Assembly: GCF_029407905.1 (NCBI RefSeq)
Contig: NC_073643.1
Coordinates: 39,900,501-39,964,500 of the forward strand
Direction: 5' to 3'
Source of the DNA: Bubalus kerabau
Lineage: Eukaryota > Chordata > Mammalia > Artiodactyla > Bovidae
Length of the DNA stretch: 64,000 nucleotides
Below the pieces are notes generated by a model. That model was not told the origin of the DNA, made no database searches, and saw only the letters and a list, made by a program, of their open reading frames with translations. Shown piece after piece: positions 11,740 to 23,330 of the stretch (its first letter is position 1; every line of letters begins with the position of its first letter). A program made the translations under genes and the position numbers.

Positions 11740-11990
11740 TTTCACCAATGTGTTTCCTCATATCATCTCCTTAGAGATTTATAATTTGCCAAGCTCTTTC
11801 ACTGTCTTTGTCTTTTCTGTGAAGAAAGCAGAGCAGATGAGTTCATCTCTTAGATACAACTGGAAAAAAAATAAGGTTCTGTTTGTTTAAGGGACTTACT
11901 TAAGGCTTAAGAGCAGTAAGGTTGTGGCAGAACCAAAACTGGAACTCAAGAATTCTGATCTTTGCTTTAGCTCTCTTAAGCCTCATTAAA
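11740..11990 (-). repeat. Probable MIR, antisense
   Basis: 'ataatttgccaagctctttcac', then a loss of the middle, then 'ttgtggcagaaccaaaactgg' and 'ctcaagaattctgatctt' follow the antisense MIR order. Old and gapped, so the edges are approximate. Confidence 0.4.
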
Positions 11991-12849
11991 TGCTTTGACT
12001 TGTCTCTCTTGAGGGATAAATTGTTATCAACAAAGATTTCAAAATACAATGAAATGTAGAAAAGGATATTCAAATAGAGATAGGAAAAAGCATAGTTCCA
12101 TTTAGTCTCATTTGCATTGTTTATCTTTTCAGGTAACAAGCAAATAAGGCTTATTTATGCATTCTGCTCCAAGCAAAGCTAGACAGGAAGGCCTATCTCT
12201 GGAATTCAGAAATGAAAACTCTTTTCAGGTTTTATGAAGATTTATTACAAGTGAGACATTATAGTGGGTAATAAAATGAGCTTCATTGACTGCAACAATG
12301 ATAAAAAGTAATTAAAAGCTGTGGCCATACTAGATTTTAATTAGTGTAATGGACATGTCTAAAATGCAGGTATATCCATTTATTATTCTCTGAGAGTTCC
12401 ATATTCTTGAAAGCACTGATGTGCAAAAATGTATCCCGAGACAGAATGGCTACATATAATGGATCATTTTAAAGATGAACATTATTTTAAGTTTTGGCTG
12501 AGGACAGTTAATATTTTCAGAAATATCATCTAGGTCATTTTTACTGAAAAGTTTATTATCATAGGACCACATAAGCTCCCTTCTTCTTCCATTATTTTTC
12601 TACAAAAGCAACTTATCCCTTCGTAATTTGTAGAAAAAAACATCAGCACTATGTCTGAGCATGGCTCTTCAAATATCACAACTGAACCATTTATTTTTAT
12701 CTTTGAAATTAAAATCACATATGCAAAACAAGGTGCCTCCTCACCAGTCACACTTCTTGACTTTTCTAGGGAGACTCTTATCCACAAAAATGAATGTTTT
12801 TGCTCAGAAATGTATGAATGAAATTAGTTACCCATAATGATTAAATTAT
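11991..12849. other. Unassigned AT-rich stretch
   Basis: No repeat or gene recognised. Minus-strand frames at 11900-12139 and 12530-12787 show no known domain. Confidence 0.4.
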
Positions 12850-13030
12850 AAAATGTAGGTTGTCTGTAAAGATGGATGACAACAGTTTCTCCCAGGCTTG
12901 TCATGTCAATCCTCCCCTGGGAACCTACTCTCCCTCCTTGAATCTGAGCTGGGCCTACAAGTTGCTTTGACTGAGAGAAGGTAACAGAAGCGACAAGGTG
13001 AATTATGAACAATGAGGCTTTAAGACTCTT

Positions 13031-13149
13031 GGCAGCTCCACTTCAGCACTCTTGCCTGGAAAATCCCATGGATGGAGGAGCCTGATAGGCTACAGTCCAT
13101 GGGGCCGCAAAGAGTCGGACATGACTGAGCGACTTTCCTTTCCTTCCTT
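13031..13149 (+). mobile_element. Bov-A monomer
   Basis: A single BovB-derived unit: 'gcactcttgcctggaaaatc', 'gatggaggagcctgatagg', 'agagtcggacatgactgag' and 'cgactttcctttcctt'. The second Bov-A2 unit and the tRNA head are absent. No clear target duplication is seen. Confidence 0.85.
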
Positions 13150-13384
13150 AGGGATCTAGGTCCCATGTCAAGGAGCTCAGGTGATGCCACTAAATGATCC
13201 TTGGGGAGAGAGAGGTCCAGCTAGTCCCAGCCATTCCTGCCAGCCCTGCCAAGACACCAGACACATGGGTGAATCTTAAATGTTTGAGCTCTTGCTGAAT
13301 TCCTAGCTCAATGAAGCCACATGTGTGATCTCAGCCAACACCACATAAAAAAGGGACAAGCTGTACCCACTTGCCATGCTCACA

Positions 13385-13536
13385 GAGGATGAGATGGCTG
13401 GATGGCATCACTGACTCAATGGATGTGAGTCTGAGTGAACTCCAGGAGTTGGTGATGGACAGGGAGGCCTGGCGTGCTGCGATTCATGGGGTCACAAAGA
13501 GTCAGACACGACTGAGCGACTGAACTGAACTGAACT
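13385..13536 (+). mobile_element. BovB LINE 3' end, 5'-truncated
   Basis: The terminal 150 bp of BovB: 'gagatggctggatggcatc', 'gttggtgatggacagggag', 'ggcctggcgtgctgcgattc' and 'agagtcagacacgactgag', with a (TGAAC)n pentamer tail at 13521-13536. Severe 5' truncation is usual for target-primed insertion. Confidence 0.92.
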
Positions 13537-13639
13537 TTAGAGTCATAAAAAAAGAAATGGTTGTTGTTTTAAGCCACCATTCAGAGATGGTGTTTTTATG
13601 CACATGAAACACCAAGATAATCACATTTATCTATGTTCC

Positions 13640-14150
13640 ATGTAGACAGAAGCAGAGCTGGTTGGTACAGTACACATATATTGAACAACTGCTATGAGAG
13701 CTGTGGGTACCACAATGACTGATACACAGTTCTAATCTTTAGGTAGCTTCCTGTCTAAAGAAGGATACAGAATCAGAATCACAGAATTACAGCATAATGT
13801 TTGAAGGGCTGACACTGAGCTGTGTAGTTGAGTACTATCCAAGCCAACCTACTAAACCAGAGAAGGCCATGGAAGGAAGCAGTTGAGCTGAGTCTTGAAG
13901 AAGAAGAATTAACCATATATATAAAGGAAAGAGGTTCTAGAGAAAGCAATTTAGAAGAGAATGCTGGGTGGGTTGGGGGCATGTTGGGGTAGGAAGTACA
14001 TGGTAGGGAACTAAAAGTAGTTGAGTGTGTGTAAAGTGTGACAAGAAACTGGAGGCGATGCAAGAGAAGCCTGGGAAAGATGCAGAATATGGTTAATTTT
14101 GTATCATTATAAGGGCTTGGTCTGTTCAGGACAGGGAATAGACTGTACAT
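13640..14150 (-). repeat. Probable L2 LINE, antisense
   Basis: 'attgaacaactgctatgag' is followed by 'taatctttaggtagcttcc', then 'gagctgagtcttgaagaag' and a G-rich run with 'aagcctgggaaagatgcag'. This order is common for antisense L2 in mammals. Divergent, so limits are approximate. Confidence 0.5.
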
Positions 14151-15158
14151 TAGACATAAATCAGAACTAATTTTTTAACAAGAGTCATCAGGTTGCATAC
14201 ATTAATGGGATCCGCCTCTATCACTGAGATAGCTTGGACTCTTAGTTGTAACAGAATCTCAGTTCAAAGTGTATTATGCAAAACAGAATATATAATTTTT
14301 GGATTATGTGGCAGTGAAGAAAACTGAGGCAGCTCACAGATTGGAAGAAGAGCAGGGACTCAAAGAACAAAACCAGAAACCCCAAATCACCAGGACATAC
14401 TCAACACAGCCAGGACACATTGACTTACTATCGCTTGATCTCCTCCCCAGGGGCACCTACTGAAAAACCTTTAGCTGTTTCTTCTGCTTATTTCCCTATA
14501 TTTTTAAAAAAGAAAATATGCCTACACATCTTTTTCTTGAATTCTGAAATTCAAGCATTGTCCACTCACTTCCTCTTTAGATGGATGATGTTAGTTCTAT
14601 TAGATTTCATTTCCCCTACTTCTACCCCTTTCAATATGATTACATCACAATTTTGATTAACTACACTTCAGTGCTTTTACCATTATGTCTGTGTAAATAT
14701 TTCTCACTGTTCAGTGAAGTAATGTAACCATAATTACATTTAATCTCTTATCCCACTTTTTTCTCACCTGCATTAAAATTAACTTCTTTTTACTGCTCTG
14801 TTTTATGTAAATCGAAGAAATCTCTCCACATTTTGTAATAACTCTTCAAAACACTTTTCAATACATTTTTTTTAAATGACAAACTTAGAATCTCTTAGTT
14901 TCAATAGTTTCTTGAAGACATTTCTACTTGTTCCCTAAATTCTATTTTAATCTATGCTGCCATCTCTCTAGCACAACTTGAACCCCAGGATTTTTCTTAG
15001 GTAACATTCTTGAAATTTCCTTAATCTGGGTTTTTTTCTGGATTCCTTTCCTCTAGCTTAGTCCATTCTTCCATTTTGCTGGAACACAGAAGAAAGGGTG
15101 CACTGAAAGAGGAAAGTCTTAAAACTGTCCCACCCCTGCATCCTTATATTTGATTGAT
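14151..15158. other. Unassigned pyrimidine-rich stretch
   Basis: The plus strand is T- and C-rich from about 14430 to 15080 and may be a very old LINE in antisense, but no landmark is firm. No gene is seen. Confidence 0.35.
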
Positions 15159-16640
15159 AGTTTCAGCTCAGTCACTCAGTCGTGTCCTATTCTTTGTGTC
15201 CGCATGGATTGCAGCATGCCAGGCTTCCCTGTCCATCACCAACTCCTGGAGCTTACCCAAACTCATGTCCATTAAGTCAGTGATGCCATCCAGCCATCTC
15301 ATCCTCTGTCGTCCCCTTCTCCTCCCACCTTCAATCTTTCCCAGCATCAGGGTCTTTTCCTATGAGTCAGTTCTCAGCATCAGGTGGCCAAAGTATTGGA
15401 GTTTAAGCTTTAGCATCAGTCCTTCCAATGAATATTCAGGACTGATTTCCTTTACGATTGACTGGTTGGATCTCCTTGCAGTCCAAGAGACTTGCAAGAG
15501 TCTTCTCCAACACGACAGTTCAAAAGCATCTATTCTTCAGCACTCAGCTTTCTTAATAGTCCAACTCTCACATCTGTACATGACTCCCAGTAAAATGATA
15601 GTTTTGACAAGATGGACCTTTGTTGACAAAGTAATGTCTCTGCTTTTTAATATTCTGTCTAGGTTGGTCATAGCTATTCTTCCAAGGAGCAAGCATCCTT
15701 TAATTTCATGGCTGCAGGCACCATCTGCAGTGATTTTGGAGCCCTGAAAAATAAAGCCTCTCACTGTTTTCATTGTTTCCCCATCTATTTGCCATGAAGT
15801 GATGGGACCGGATACCATGGTCTTAGTTTTCTGAATGTTGAGTTTTAAGCCAGCTTTTTCACTCTTCCTCTTTTACTTTCATCAAGAGGTTCTTTAGTTC
15901 TTCTTCCCTTTCTGCCATAAGGGTGGTGTCATCTGAATATCTGAGGTTATTGATATTTCTCCCAGCAATCTTGATTCCAGCCTGTGTTTCATCCAACCTG
16001 GCATTTCCCATGATGTAATCTGCATATAAGTTAAATAAGCAGGGTGATAATATACAGCCTTGGTGTACTCCTTTCCTGATTTGGAACTAGTCTGTTGTTC
16101 CATATCCAGTTCTAACTGTTGCTTTTTGATCTGCATACAGATTTCTCAGGAGGCAGGTCAGGTGGTCTGGTATTCCCATCTTGTGAAGGATTTTCCACCA
16201 TTTGTTGTGATCCACACGGTCAAAGGCTTTGGCATAGTCAATAAATAAAGCAGAAGTAGATGTTTTTCTGGAACTCTCTTGCTTTTTCAATTATTCAGCA
16301 GATGTTGGCAATTTGATCTCTGGTTCCTCTGCCTTTTCTAAATCCAACTTGAACATCTGGAAATTCACGGTTCACATATTGTTGAAGCTTGGCTTGGAGA
16401 ATTTTGAGCATTACTTTGCTAGTATGGGAGATGAGTGCAATTGTGCAGTAGTTTGAGCATTCTTTGGCATTGCCTTTCTTTGGGTTTGGAATGAAAACTG
16501 ACCTTTTCCAGTCCTGTGGCCACAGCTGAGTTTTCCAAATTTGCTGGCATACTGAGTGCAGCATTTTCACAGCATCATCCTTTTAGGATTTGAAATAGCT
16601 CAAGTGGAATTCCATCACCTCCACTAGCTTTGTTTGAGAA
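15159..16640 (-). mobile_element. BovB LINE, 5'-truncated, decayed
   Basis: An RTE-clade non-LTR retrotransposon. It encodes, when intact, an AP endonuclease and a reverse transcriptase that copy RNA at a nicked target. The 3' end is at 15159 ('agctcagtcactcagtcgtg'). Minus-strand frames retain pieces of reverse transcriptase: a finger-region piece 16295-16570, an 'FIDYAKAFDRVDHNKWW' motif within 16087-16290, and C-terminal pieces 15537-15818. The polymerase is split across several frames and cannot be functional. More diverged than the copies at 30.3 and 50.2 kb. Confidence 0.95.
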
Positions 16641-17125
16641 ATGAGAAATGCTGAAATAAAGGAAAACAGTCTAAGGAGACTAAATAATAATAATGTAGTC
16701 ATTAAGCATAGTCACTAACTTTGTTCGATTGATAGTTAAGAAGGTGTAAAATTCTAGGTTGAAAATAACTTTGTCAGAAGTTTTAAGCTATTCTCTTATT
16801 GTCTATTAACTCTCCCTGAGGCCTTTCTGATTACATTTTCTTTAATATGAATTGTATCCCACCCACTCTGGATAATTTAATGGTCTTCTTTTCATCCCTG
16901 ATCTTCTGAAATATGATGACACCTCAGCATGGGTCTGTACGTCACCATTGTGATGTATTCCTAGTAGGGTCTTTGAATCTGGATACTCATGTTTTCTAGT
17001 CCTTGCAAATTTCATAACATTCATTTTTTCTACTGCCCAAGCTTTAAACAGTGCATTTTATGCTTTAATTGATCACTGTATTGCTTATTGCTTTGCACTG
17101 CCCTTTAACTTCTTCATATGTGTCC
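16641..17125. other. Unassigned stretch
   Basis: No repeat or gene recognised. Confidence 0.4.
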
Positions 17126-17285
17126 CTCAGAGGGGGCACATGGTTTCTCCCTCGGCCTTCAGAGGGAACCAATCCTGCCCACACCTTGGTTTTGGACTTC
17201 TGGCCTCCTGAACTATGAGAATAAATTTCTGTCACACTAAACCACCTAGTTTTGTGGTAATTTGTTAAAGTTGTCCTAGGAAATG
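17126..17285 (+). mobile_element. MLT1-type LTR, 3' part
   Basis: 'acaccttggttttggacttc', 'tggcctcctgaactatgag', 'aataaatttctgtcacac' and 'tttgtggtaatttgttaaag' follow the 3' end of MaLR-type LTRs (ERVL-MaLR). Only the 3' part remains. Confidence 0.6.
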
Positions 17286-17293
17286 TACATGGT

Positions 17294-17354
17294 GTACTTA
17301 TTGTTAATGTAATGTTAATTGTTAATGTTAATTGTAAATGTACTTATTGTTAAT
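17294..17354 (+). repeat. Short AT-rich tandem repeat
   Basis: GTACTTATTGTTAAT occurs at 17294-17308 and again at 17340-17354, with GTTAATGTTAATT-type units between. Confidence 0.8.
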
Positions 17355-17359
17355 CTCCA

Positions 17360-17955
17360 ATGACTTTATCCATGAGTGATATGTTTGTTTTTTTGTTTTT
17401 TTCTGTCTTTGGAAGCACATTTGGCTTACGTGTGAATAAGCCAAATATCCCTGGAAGCTACCTTCAAATGTGGCACAATTATATCTTACACTCCTCTGCA
17501 GCCAGGGTCCTCAAGTCTGAATCCTCTTTGGTTCATTTCTATCAGGGCCCATCCATTCTTTCATCTTGTGAAGGGTCTTAAAGGTAGAGGTCTTGGGACC
17601 TGCAGATACAATTGCTTCTTATACTAACTTTCAAAATGTGTCCCTGTTTTCAGCCACTGCCCAACTGCCACAGTCTGGAAAACCAGGTGCCTTCAATTCC
17701 TGAGCTTTTGAGAGATTCTTCAGTGCAATCTGACATCTGAGTAAAGAACTACTCTGCTTGTTCATTTACCATGCCTACATCTAACTTCTGTTGTCATATG
17801 TTATAGTTTGGGAGTTACATGTTTAACTTAAAGGTGTTTTAATCCAAGATCGAGTTTGTATTTCTGTATTCCTTGGAATTTTAGGGGTGATTTTCAAAAG
17901 GAGGAAGTTGACTTACAAGTTAATAAGTGGCAAGGCGACTGATTTATAAGGAGAT
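17360..17955. other. Unassigned stretch
   Basis: No repeat or gene recognised. Confidence 0.4.
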
Positions 17956-17965
17956 AAGTTTTACA

Positions 17966-18142
17966 GTCTTTGCGACCCCACTGCCTGTAGCCTGCCAGGC
18001 TCCTCCGTCCATGGGATTTTCCAGGCAAGAATACTGGAGTGGGTTGCCATTTTCTTCAGGGGATCTTCCCCACCCCAAGGATCAAATTCAGGTCTTCCAC
18101 ATTGTAGGCAGACTCTATCTTCTGAGCCACCAGGGAATCCCC
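17966..18142 (-). mobile_element. Bov-tA SINE with 10-bp target-site duplication
   Basis: Antisense Bov-tA from 'gtctttgcgaccccactgcc' to 'gagccaccagggaatcccc'. The 3' end is trimmed relative to other copies. AAGTTTTACA flanks it at 17956-17965 and 18143-18152. Confidence 0.94.
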
Positions 18143-18152
18143 AAGTTTTACA

Positions 18153-19435
18153 TTAATTAGAAATATATCAAAACTAAAAATGGAAGCAGTTTAAATAAAA
18201 TCTTGTTCCTGTCTTACTGATTTTTGCATGTAAACTTTTAATCATAAGGTCTTACAGGGCAAGGAACCCACACACTCCTATTTTTCATACTGCTCCTAGC
18301 TATTTGGTAAATATTATATAAGGTAAATTAAGAATGGATAAAAACCCCACACATCCCTATACTTTTCCTCCAGGTTTAAACTTTGTCATCATTTACATTG
18401 CAACCTTTGCAAACCAAATTTTCCAGTTTATTTCTTACCCATGAATACTTCTGCAGTTTGCAAAATGGAAAGCTGACTTCATCTCCTTGTTTCAGAACTA
18501 AACTCTGCAATTCTTCAGGAAAACAGACAGCTACTGTCTCATATGTTAGGTCCAAACTATCAGTGACTCAGTTCTCTATAAAAAGCAATTCACACCTCCC
18601 TCCACCCCTCTCAGAGTCCATAAACAAGAAGAGCTTCTGAAAAAGAAAAGAATTTCATGACTTTTCAAGATGATCAGATAAGGAATGGCATGAGGATAAC
18701 ACAGGAGACCTGATTCCCAGGGGGAGCAGACAAGCTAGCAGTCCTAGGGCAGCCAAAGAGATGTCCTGTAGAGAAAGCAATCTGTGTCAAATACATCTGG
18801 CAATCCCGGAATAAGTATCCCCATCCTGAGGATTCTCAGAGTCTATTAAAAGCCCTGAGAAGTCCTGGAGTAAATAGAAACAGCACAGTGTGGATTAACT
18901 AAAGGATTCCAAAATATATTTGAGAATGTAACTTATTTTTTTCAAAATGATAATCTACCTTTCTAAGACTTGATTTCCTCTTCTATAAAATAAAAATAGT
19001 AGTTTCTAGTTCAAAAGGACATTTTCAGTATTTAATATGATAGTTTTTAAAACAGCATTTAACTGGCGCCTTCAGTAAATTTTAAATGTAGTAGTTTGTT
19101 GAATTTCAGTTTACCTGTGGTAGTTATGGGTTTTATTGTTACTAATAACATAATATCTTATGCAATATGCCTTGGGAAATGCCATATGAGAAGTGTGTCA
19201 ATATTTGTACACCACAATCAATGAAACTTGGTAAGTAAGCAGTTCTGAGACTATCGCAAGGCTCCCACAGGATCAAAGTTTCCAAATGTCCCCTAAAGTC
19301 CTCTGACTTCATTGTTTAAGCATGCTGTTTGTGCTGCTGGATTCTGTTGATGTCCAGTATGACCTGGGTATCAGAAGAGTCATGAAACCATCACACTGGG
19401 ACTCCAGGGATACAACATGAATGTGTGGAAAGAAC
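18153..19435. other. Unassigned stretch
   Basis: No gene is seen. Bases 18930-19080 ('aagacttgatttcctcttc', 'tataaaataaaaatag') may hold an old MIR 3' half. The rest is unrecognised. Confidence 0.35.
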
Positions 19436-19582
19436 ATCAGCTTTGGAGCCCGAACACATCTGGGTCAAGATCCTAGATCTACTCTTTGCTCTTTCATAGA
19501 TAGTTTGCTTTACCATCTCTGGGCCTTTCTCTGCTAGAAAATCAGAAGAATGATTTCTCTTTGATCATGTGGTTGGGTAGAT
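19436..19582 (+). repeat. MIR SINE
   Basis: 'gctttggagcccgaacacatc', 'tgggtcaagatcctagatc', 'tttaccatctctgggcc' and 'ctagaaaatcagaagaatga' follow MIR in order. A BovB end begins at its right edge. Confidence 0.6.
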
Positions 19583-19712
19583 TGTTATTGTTCAGTTGCT
19601 TAGTCATGTCCGAGTCTTTGTGACCCCATGGACTGCAGCACAACAGACTTCCCTGTCCTTCACTATCTCCCAGAGTTCGCTCAAACTCAGGTCCATTGAG
19701 TTGATGATGAGC
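19583..19712 (-). mobile_element. BovB LINE 3' end, old subtype
   Basis: Antisense BovB terminus: 'tgttattgttcagttgctta', 'gaccccatggactgcagc', 'tcaggtccattgagttgatg'. The tail is of the ATTGTTATTG (AACAAT) type rather than the GTTCA pentamer type. About 130 bp, severely 5' truncated. Confidence 0.9.
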
Positions 19713-20138
19713 AGATGAACTTGGATTATTGGTGGAAAATAAGTGACTTAGTACCTGGTCCCTATGGGGTTAGTTTCTTGGATATTCTGGCCTTTGTGTT
19801 ACTTATGTGGATGGCCCCTGCTCTACTGTTGGAATCCAGAAACTTAATCCTATTGGTTTACACAGAAGCGTAGCAATTGTCTGTTGATTGTACCTCTCTC
19901 TACCCTCATATGACCTCCCCAGCTTGTGTCTACTGAGCTCAACCCCATAGGGCATTATCCATGAAGATCTAAGTGCTAAAATCTCACCACTTTAGCACAG
20001 CTCTGAGGTGGCTATTCCATTTGTGGAGGCTGACCAATAACAGAGAGGACTGGGGCACATCAGAACCTTTTTGCACAACCTGGAAAATTTATATTCTGAC
20101 TCCAAACATAAGACTTAAAGAAAAAAAGAAAAAGAAAA
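19713..20138. other. Unassigned stretch
   Basis: No repeat or gene recognised apart from a short AAAAAG-rich run at 20116-20141. Confidence 0.4.
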
Positions 20139-20350
20139 AAGGCTTTTATATACAAGCCTTATCTCATTTGACATACATAACAGCCCCATAAAGTAGATGT
20201 ATCACTTTATTATCCTGTTTGTACAGAAAGAGAAACAACTTCAAAATTGGTTTAGGATTTCCCCAAGGTCATATTTTGCAGTGGAGCTAGTGCTGGAATC
20301 AAGTCTTTTGAACCCAAATAATCCATACCAATAGCACATGAACCACTACG
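20139..20350 (-). repeat. MIR SINE, antisense
   Basis: 'ccttatctcatttgacata', 'cataaagtagatgtatcac', 'tgtacagaaagagaaacaac', 'ccccaaggtcatattttgc' and 'gctggaatcaagtctttt' follow the antisense MIR order. Confidence 0.65.
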
Positions 20351-20374
20351 ACAAAGACCATCTTGGACTATTCA

Positions 20375-20536
20375 AGCCTGTCATTTGCATATCACATTTC
20401 ATCCTGAAAACATCTTTGAGGGGAAGGTAACATCTCCCTTTCATAGATGAAGAAAACAGGGCGGCTGAGAAGTGGCAGAGCCACTTAGGATTTCAACTAA
20501 GGTCTGTTTGACTTCAAAGCCCTTGTCCTGCACGCT
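20375..20536 (-). repeat. MIR SINE, antisense (second of two adjacent copies)
   Basis: 'catttcatcctgaaaacatc', 'ttcatagatgaagaaaacag', 'gaagtggcagagccactta' and 'tttgacttcaaagcccttg' repeat the antisense MIR order immediately after the copy at 20139. Confidence 0.65.
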
Positions 20537-20907
20537 AAATGAGGCAACTCCAGAGAGAACCTTTGGATCCTGTTAATGCTGTGAAGGCCTCTGGTAATAT
20601 GTGCTCCAGTAAACTAGCACCCAGGGTGGCAAATGAGTTTTGATGAATATTTACTATACACACACATCTTGTGGGATGTTCTCTAAGTACAGGTTTCGAG
20701 GTGTCTGGGAAGACTGGCAGAGTGAGCACAGTTTCATCAAGAGTGAGTCAGCCAAATCCCAAAGCTCTGTCAACAACTGAGTCAGTGTTTGGCCAGCCCC
20801 TTTGGTTTTCTGAGTTCCACTCTCAGCCTTTGTTAGTTGTTCCATGCCCTCCCCTGCATACTGGGCTGCTTTCTTTCCTTCATTTCTTTTGGATCAGGAA
20901 TGGGCAA
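20537..20907. other. Unassigned stretch
   Basis: No repeat or gene recognised. Confidence 0.4.
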
Positions 20908-21145
20908 TGAATGGTAGCAGTTAACATTTCTGGAGAACTTACCATGAGGCAGGCACCATGCACAATTCTTTATCATTCTGTTGAACATGCCTAAGTCTCC
21001 AGGGAGTTACTCTTAATTAACCCAGTTTTTTCAATGAGAAAACAGACTTGGAGATGCTTTGTAACTTGCAGAAGGTCACAGAGCATGTAAAGTGGTAGGG
21101 GCATGATTTAAATCTTGCCAGTATAATTGCAAATTGCAGCCCTTC
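20908..21145 (-). repeat. MIR SINE, antisense
   Basis: Nearly full-length MIR: 'agttaacatttctggagaac', 'aggcaggcaccatgcacaa', 'tcaatgagaaaacagactt', 'cttgcagaaggtcacagag' and 'gtaaagtggtaggggcatg'. Confidence 0.75.
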
Positions 21146-21211
21146 TGCCATTTTGCTGGACTGCCTCTTCTTCAGAGAGAATGAAAAAAATATCTCATTA
21201 AAAACCAACCC

Positions 21212-21407
21212 TGGATGCTTGGGGCTGGTGCACTGGGACGACCCAGAGGGATGGTATGGGGAGGGAGGAGGGAGGAGGGTTCAGGATGGGGAACAAATGT
21301 ATACCTGTGGCAGATTCATTTTGATATATGGCAAAACCAATACAATATTGTAAAGTTAAAATAAAATTTAAAAAATAAATAAATAAAAAAGAAAACTAAA
21401 AAAAAAC
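21212..21407 (+). mobile_element. Young L1 (L1_BT type) 3' end with 12-bp target-site duplication
   Basis: A short 5'-truncated L1: 'ggtatggggagggaggaggg', 'atgtatacctgtggcagatt', 'cattttgatatatggcaaaa' and 'caatattgtaaagttaaaat', then an A-rich tail at 21357-21407. AAAAACCAACCC flanks it at 21200-21211 and 21408-21419. Confidence 0.95.
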
Positions 21408-21419
21408 AAAAACCAACCC

Positions 21420-21774
21420 ATAAGAAACACTAGCTGCCTTTTCATTTATCTTCAAATACTGATTCCAGTAAAACTAGAGACAGGGACCAAGAGCGGTTTA
21501 GATGACTTTGGAAAGATATACAGAAGTGAAATTGGCAAAAAAAATTTTTTTAAGTTTCACCTCTGAAGAGTCCACCTCTGTGTCTTCCTGTGTGTTACAA
21601 CAACCCAGGGGAGATGCTGCAGACACATCCATCAAACACCATGTCTTAAGTTCTTAAAAGGCTCACTCTCAGGCTGCCCAGAGAAACATGAGTAAATAAC
21701 CCACCTCACAAGGGACAATTGCTTCACTTCATGTGAGAACCCTATGTATATTTCTTGCTGGATTATCTTGGTTT
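21420..21774. other. Unassigned stretch
   Basis: No repeat or gene recognised. Confidence 0.4.
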
Positions 21775-22215
21775 TAGAGTCTATTTGTTTTCTGTGGCTG
21801 CTATAATAAATTATCACAAAGTTTTTTACTTAACACAAATGTATTATCTTACAGTTCTAGAGGTCAGAAATCTGAAATGGGTCTCACTAAGCTAAAATCA
21901 AAGTGTCATCAGGGATGCATTGGCTTCTGATGGCTCTTAAGAGAATTCTTTTTTTTTGTCTTTTTCAAATCCTAGAGGCTGCCCCATATTCCTTCGCTGT
22001 GACTCCTCTTCCATCTTCAAAGTGAACAATGACCAATCCTATCTTTCTCATGCTGTACCACCCTGACACTGACTCTGCCACCTCTCTCTTCCACATTCAA
22101 GGACACTTGTTAATGTCAGCTGAGTACCAGTTTTGGCATGTAACATAACATAACCCTAAATTCTAGGAATTAGGATATGAGTGTTTTGGGGGGACCGTCC
22201 TTCCGCCTATCATGT
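21775..22215 (-). mobile_element. MLT1-type LTR, antisense
   Basis: 'ttctgtggctgctataataa', 'tattatcttacagttctag', 'aggtcagaaatctgaaatgg', 'gtctcactaagctaaaatc', 'tccatcttcaaagtgaac' and, at the far end, 'gcctatcatgtgg' match the antisense form of a MaLR-type LTR. The solo LTR is near complete but has a gap around 22110. Confidence 0.7.
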
Positions 22216-22329
22216 GGAGCTGTTTGTAAATTCTGTCTTTGGATGGAATCCTTCAGTAGTGTGAGTAGTGAAAATAGAAATGAAAACCTAAGCTACAAAG
22301 ATTAACTGATTTCAAGGAGATGTGATATA

Positions 22330-22555
22330 TAATGAAACTTAGCATTAACAGCATCCTTTATATTTAGAATTATTTCAACATACAAAGCTTGTTAACTCAT
22401 TAATCTACACTGCAAAACTCTTAGATAGTCACTACCCACAACATTTTAGGGGTGAAGTAATCCAAGGCCCAGAGGTAGCACAGGAGCTGTGGCTAAGCTG
22501 GGTGCAAACCTAAGACACCAGACCCCATGACCTGCTCTCTGCCTACTACACACAA
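22330..22555 (-). repeat. MIR SINE, antisense
   Basis: 'cttgttaactcattaatctac', 'tagatagtcactacccac', 'aagtaatccaaggcccagag' and 'gctgggtgcaaacctaagac' follow antisense MIR order. Confidence 0.55.
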
Positions 22556-23104
22556 CTCTTTCAAAGAAAGGTTCCCACCTTGCAAGATGCGTTTACTGAC
22601 AAAGGCCATTGACTGCTAGGACTAAAACTGCTGAGGAACTAAAGCATTATCTTTTAGGCTCAGAGTATATGGGAACAGATGCTCAAGACATCTTTGATTG
22701 GAACATCCCAGGTCCAGCCTTCTAAGCTTATCATATGGATGGGTAGCTAAGGTAGCAGGTTTCCCCTGGTTTCTTACCTTCCCTGAATCCTGGGTCTGTT
22801 CTGTCTAAGAACAGTGGATGGCAAGGAGCTCACAGCCCCAATTCCCTTTTTCTGTTTGCCAGTCGAAAACAAACATCCTGGTCTTCCCATTTGCCACTCC
22901 TCTGCAAGATAGTGAAACCAGTGTAACTCACAGTTTTTAAAATGAGAACATCATGGAGAATCCATGATGTGTTGGTCACCCTAATAGAATGAGAGAAAAT
23001 GTCTTTCAAAAAATCCTAAACTGGACCCTAGTGTTCTTTCCAAAGTACCCATAGACTCTTAATTGTTAAATCTTTACTGATATTAAACTGAGTATGTGTG
23101 GCTT
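22556..23104. other. Unassigned stretch with a small hairpin
   Basis: No repeat or gene recognised. ACATCATGGA (22948-22957) and TCCATGATGT (22961-22970) form a perfect 10-bp inverted repeat with a 3-base loop. Confidence 0.5.
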
Positions 23105-23330
23105 CTCCTCAAATATATCTGGGTCAGAATCCATCTCTACTGATTACAAGCTGTGTAACATTGGACAAGATGCTAAACTGTTCTGGACTTTCCTTATCTA
23201 TGAAATGAACATGGCAGTATTTTCATCCTAAAGTCAATGTGAAGATGCAATGACACAATGCATGCAAGTTTAGCACAGACTGAGCTCTGAGTGATCAGTG
23301 GTAATTACTACCCTTACTGAACTAATTGGT
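23105..23330 (+). repeat. MIR SINE
   Basis: 'atatctgggtcagaatccat', 'gattacaagctgtgtaacat', 'tggacaagatgctaaactg', 'tatctatgaaatgaacatgg' and 'agtttagcacagactgagc' are in MIR order. Confidence 0.65.

Larger units (their letters stand above)
12850..13615 (+). mobile_element. MLT1-type LTR-like repeat, split by two BovB-related insertions
   Basis: The left part has 'cttgaatctgagctgggcct' and 'cagaagcgacaagg', the middle 'gccatcctgcc'-class degenerate words, and the right end 'gttgttttaagccacc'. This order is typical of mammalian MaLR-type solo LTR sequence. A Bov-A monomer (13031-13149) and a BovB 3' end (13385-13536) interrupt it. The family name is tentative. Confidence 0.5.
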
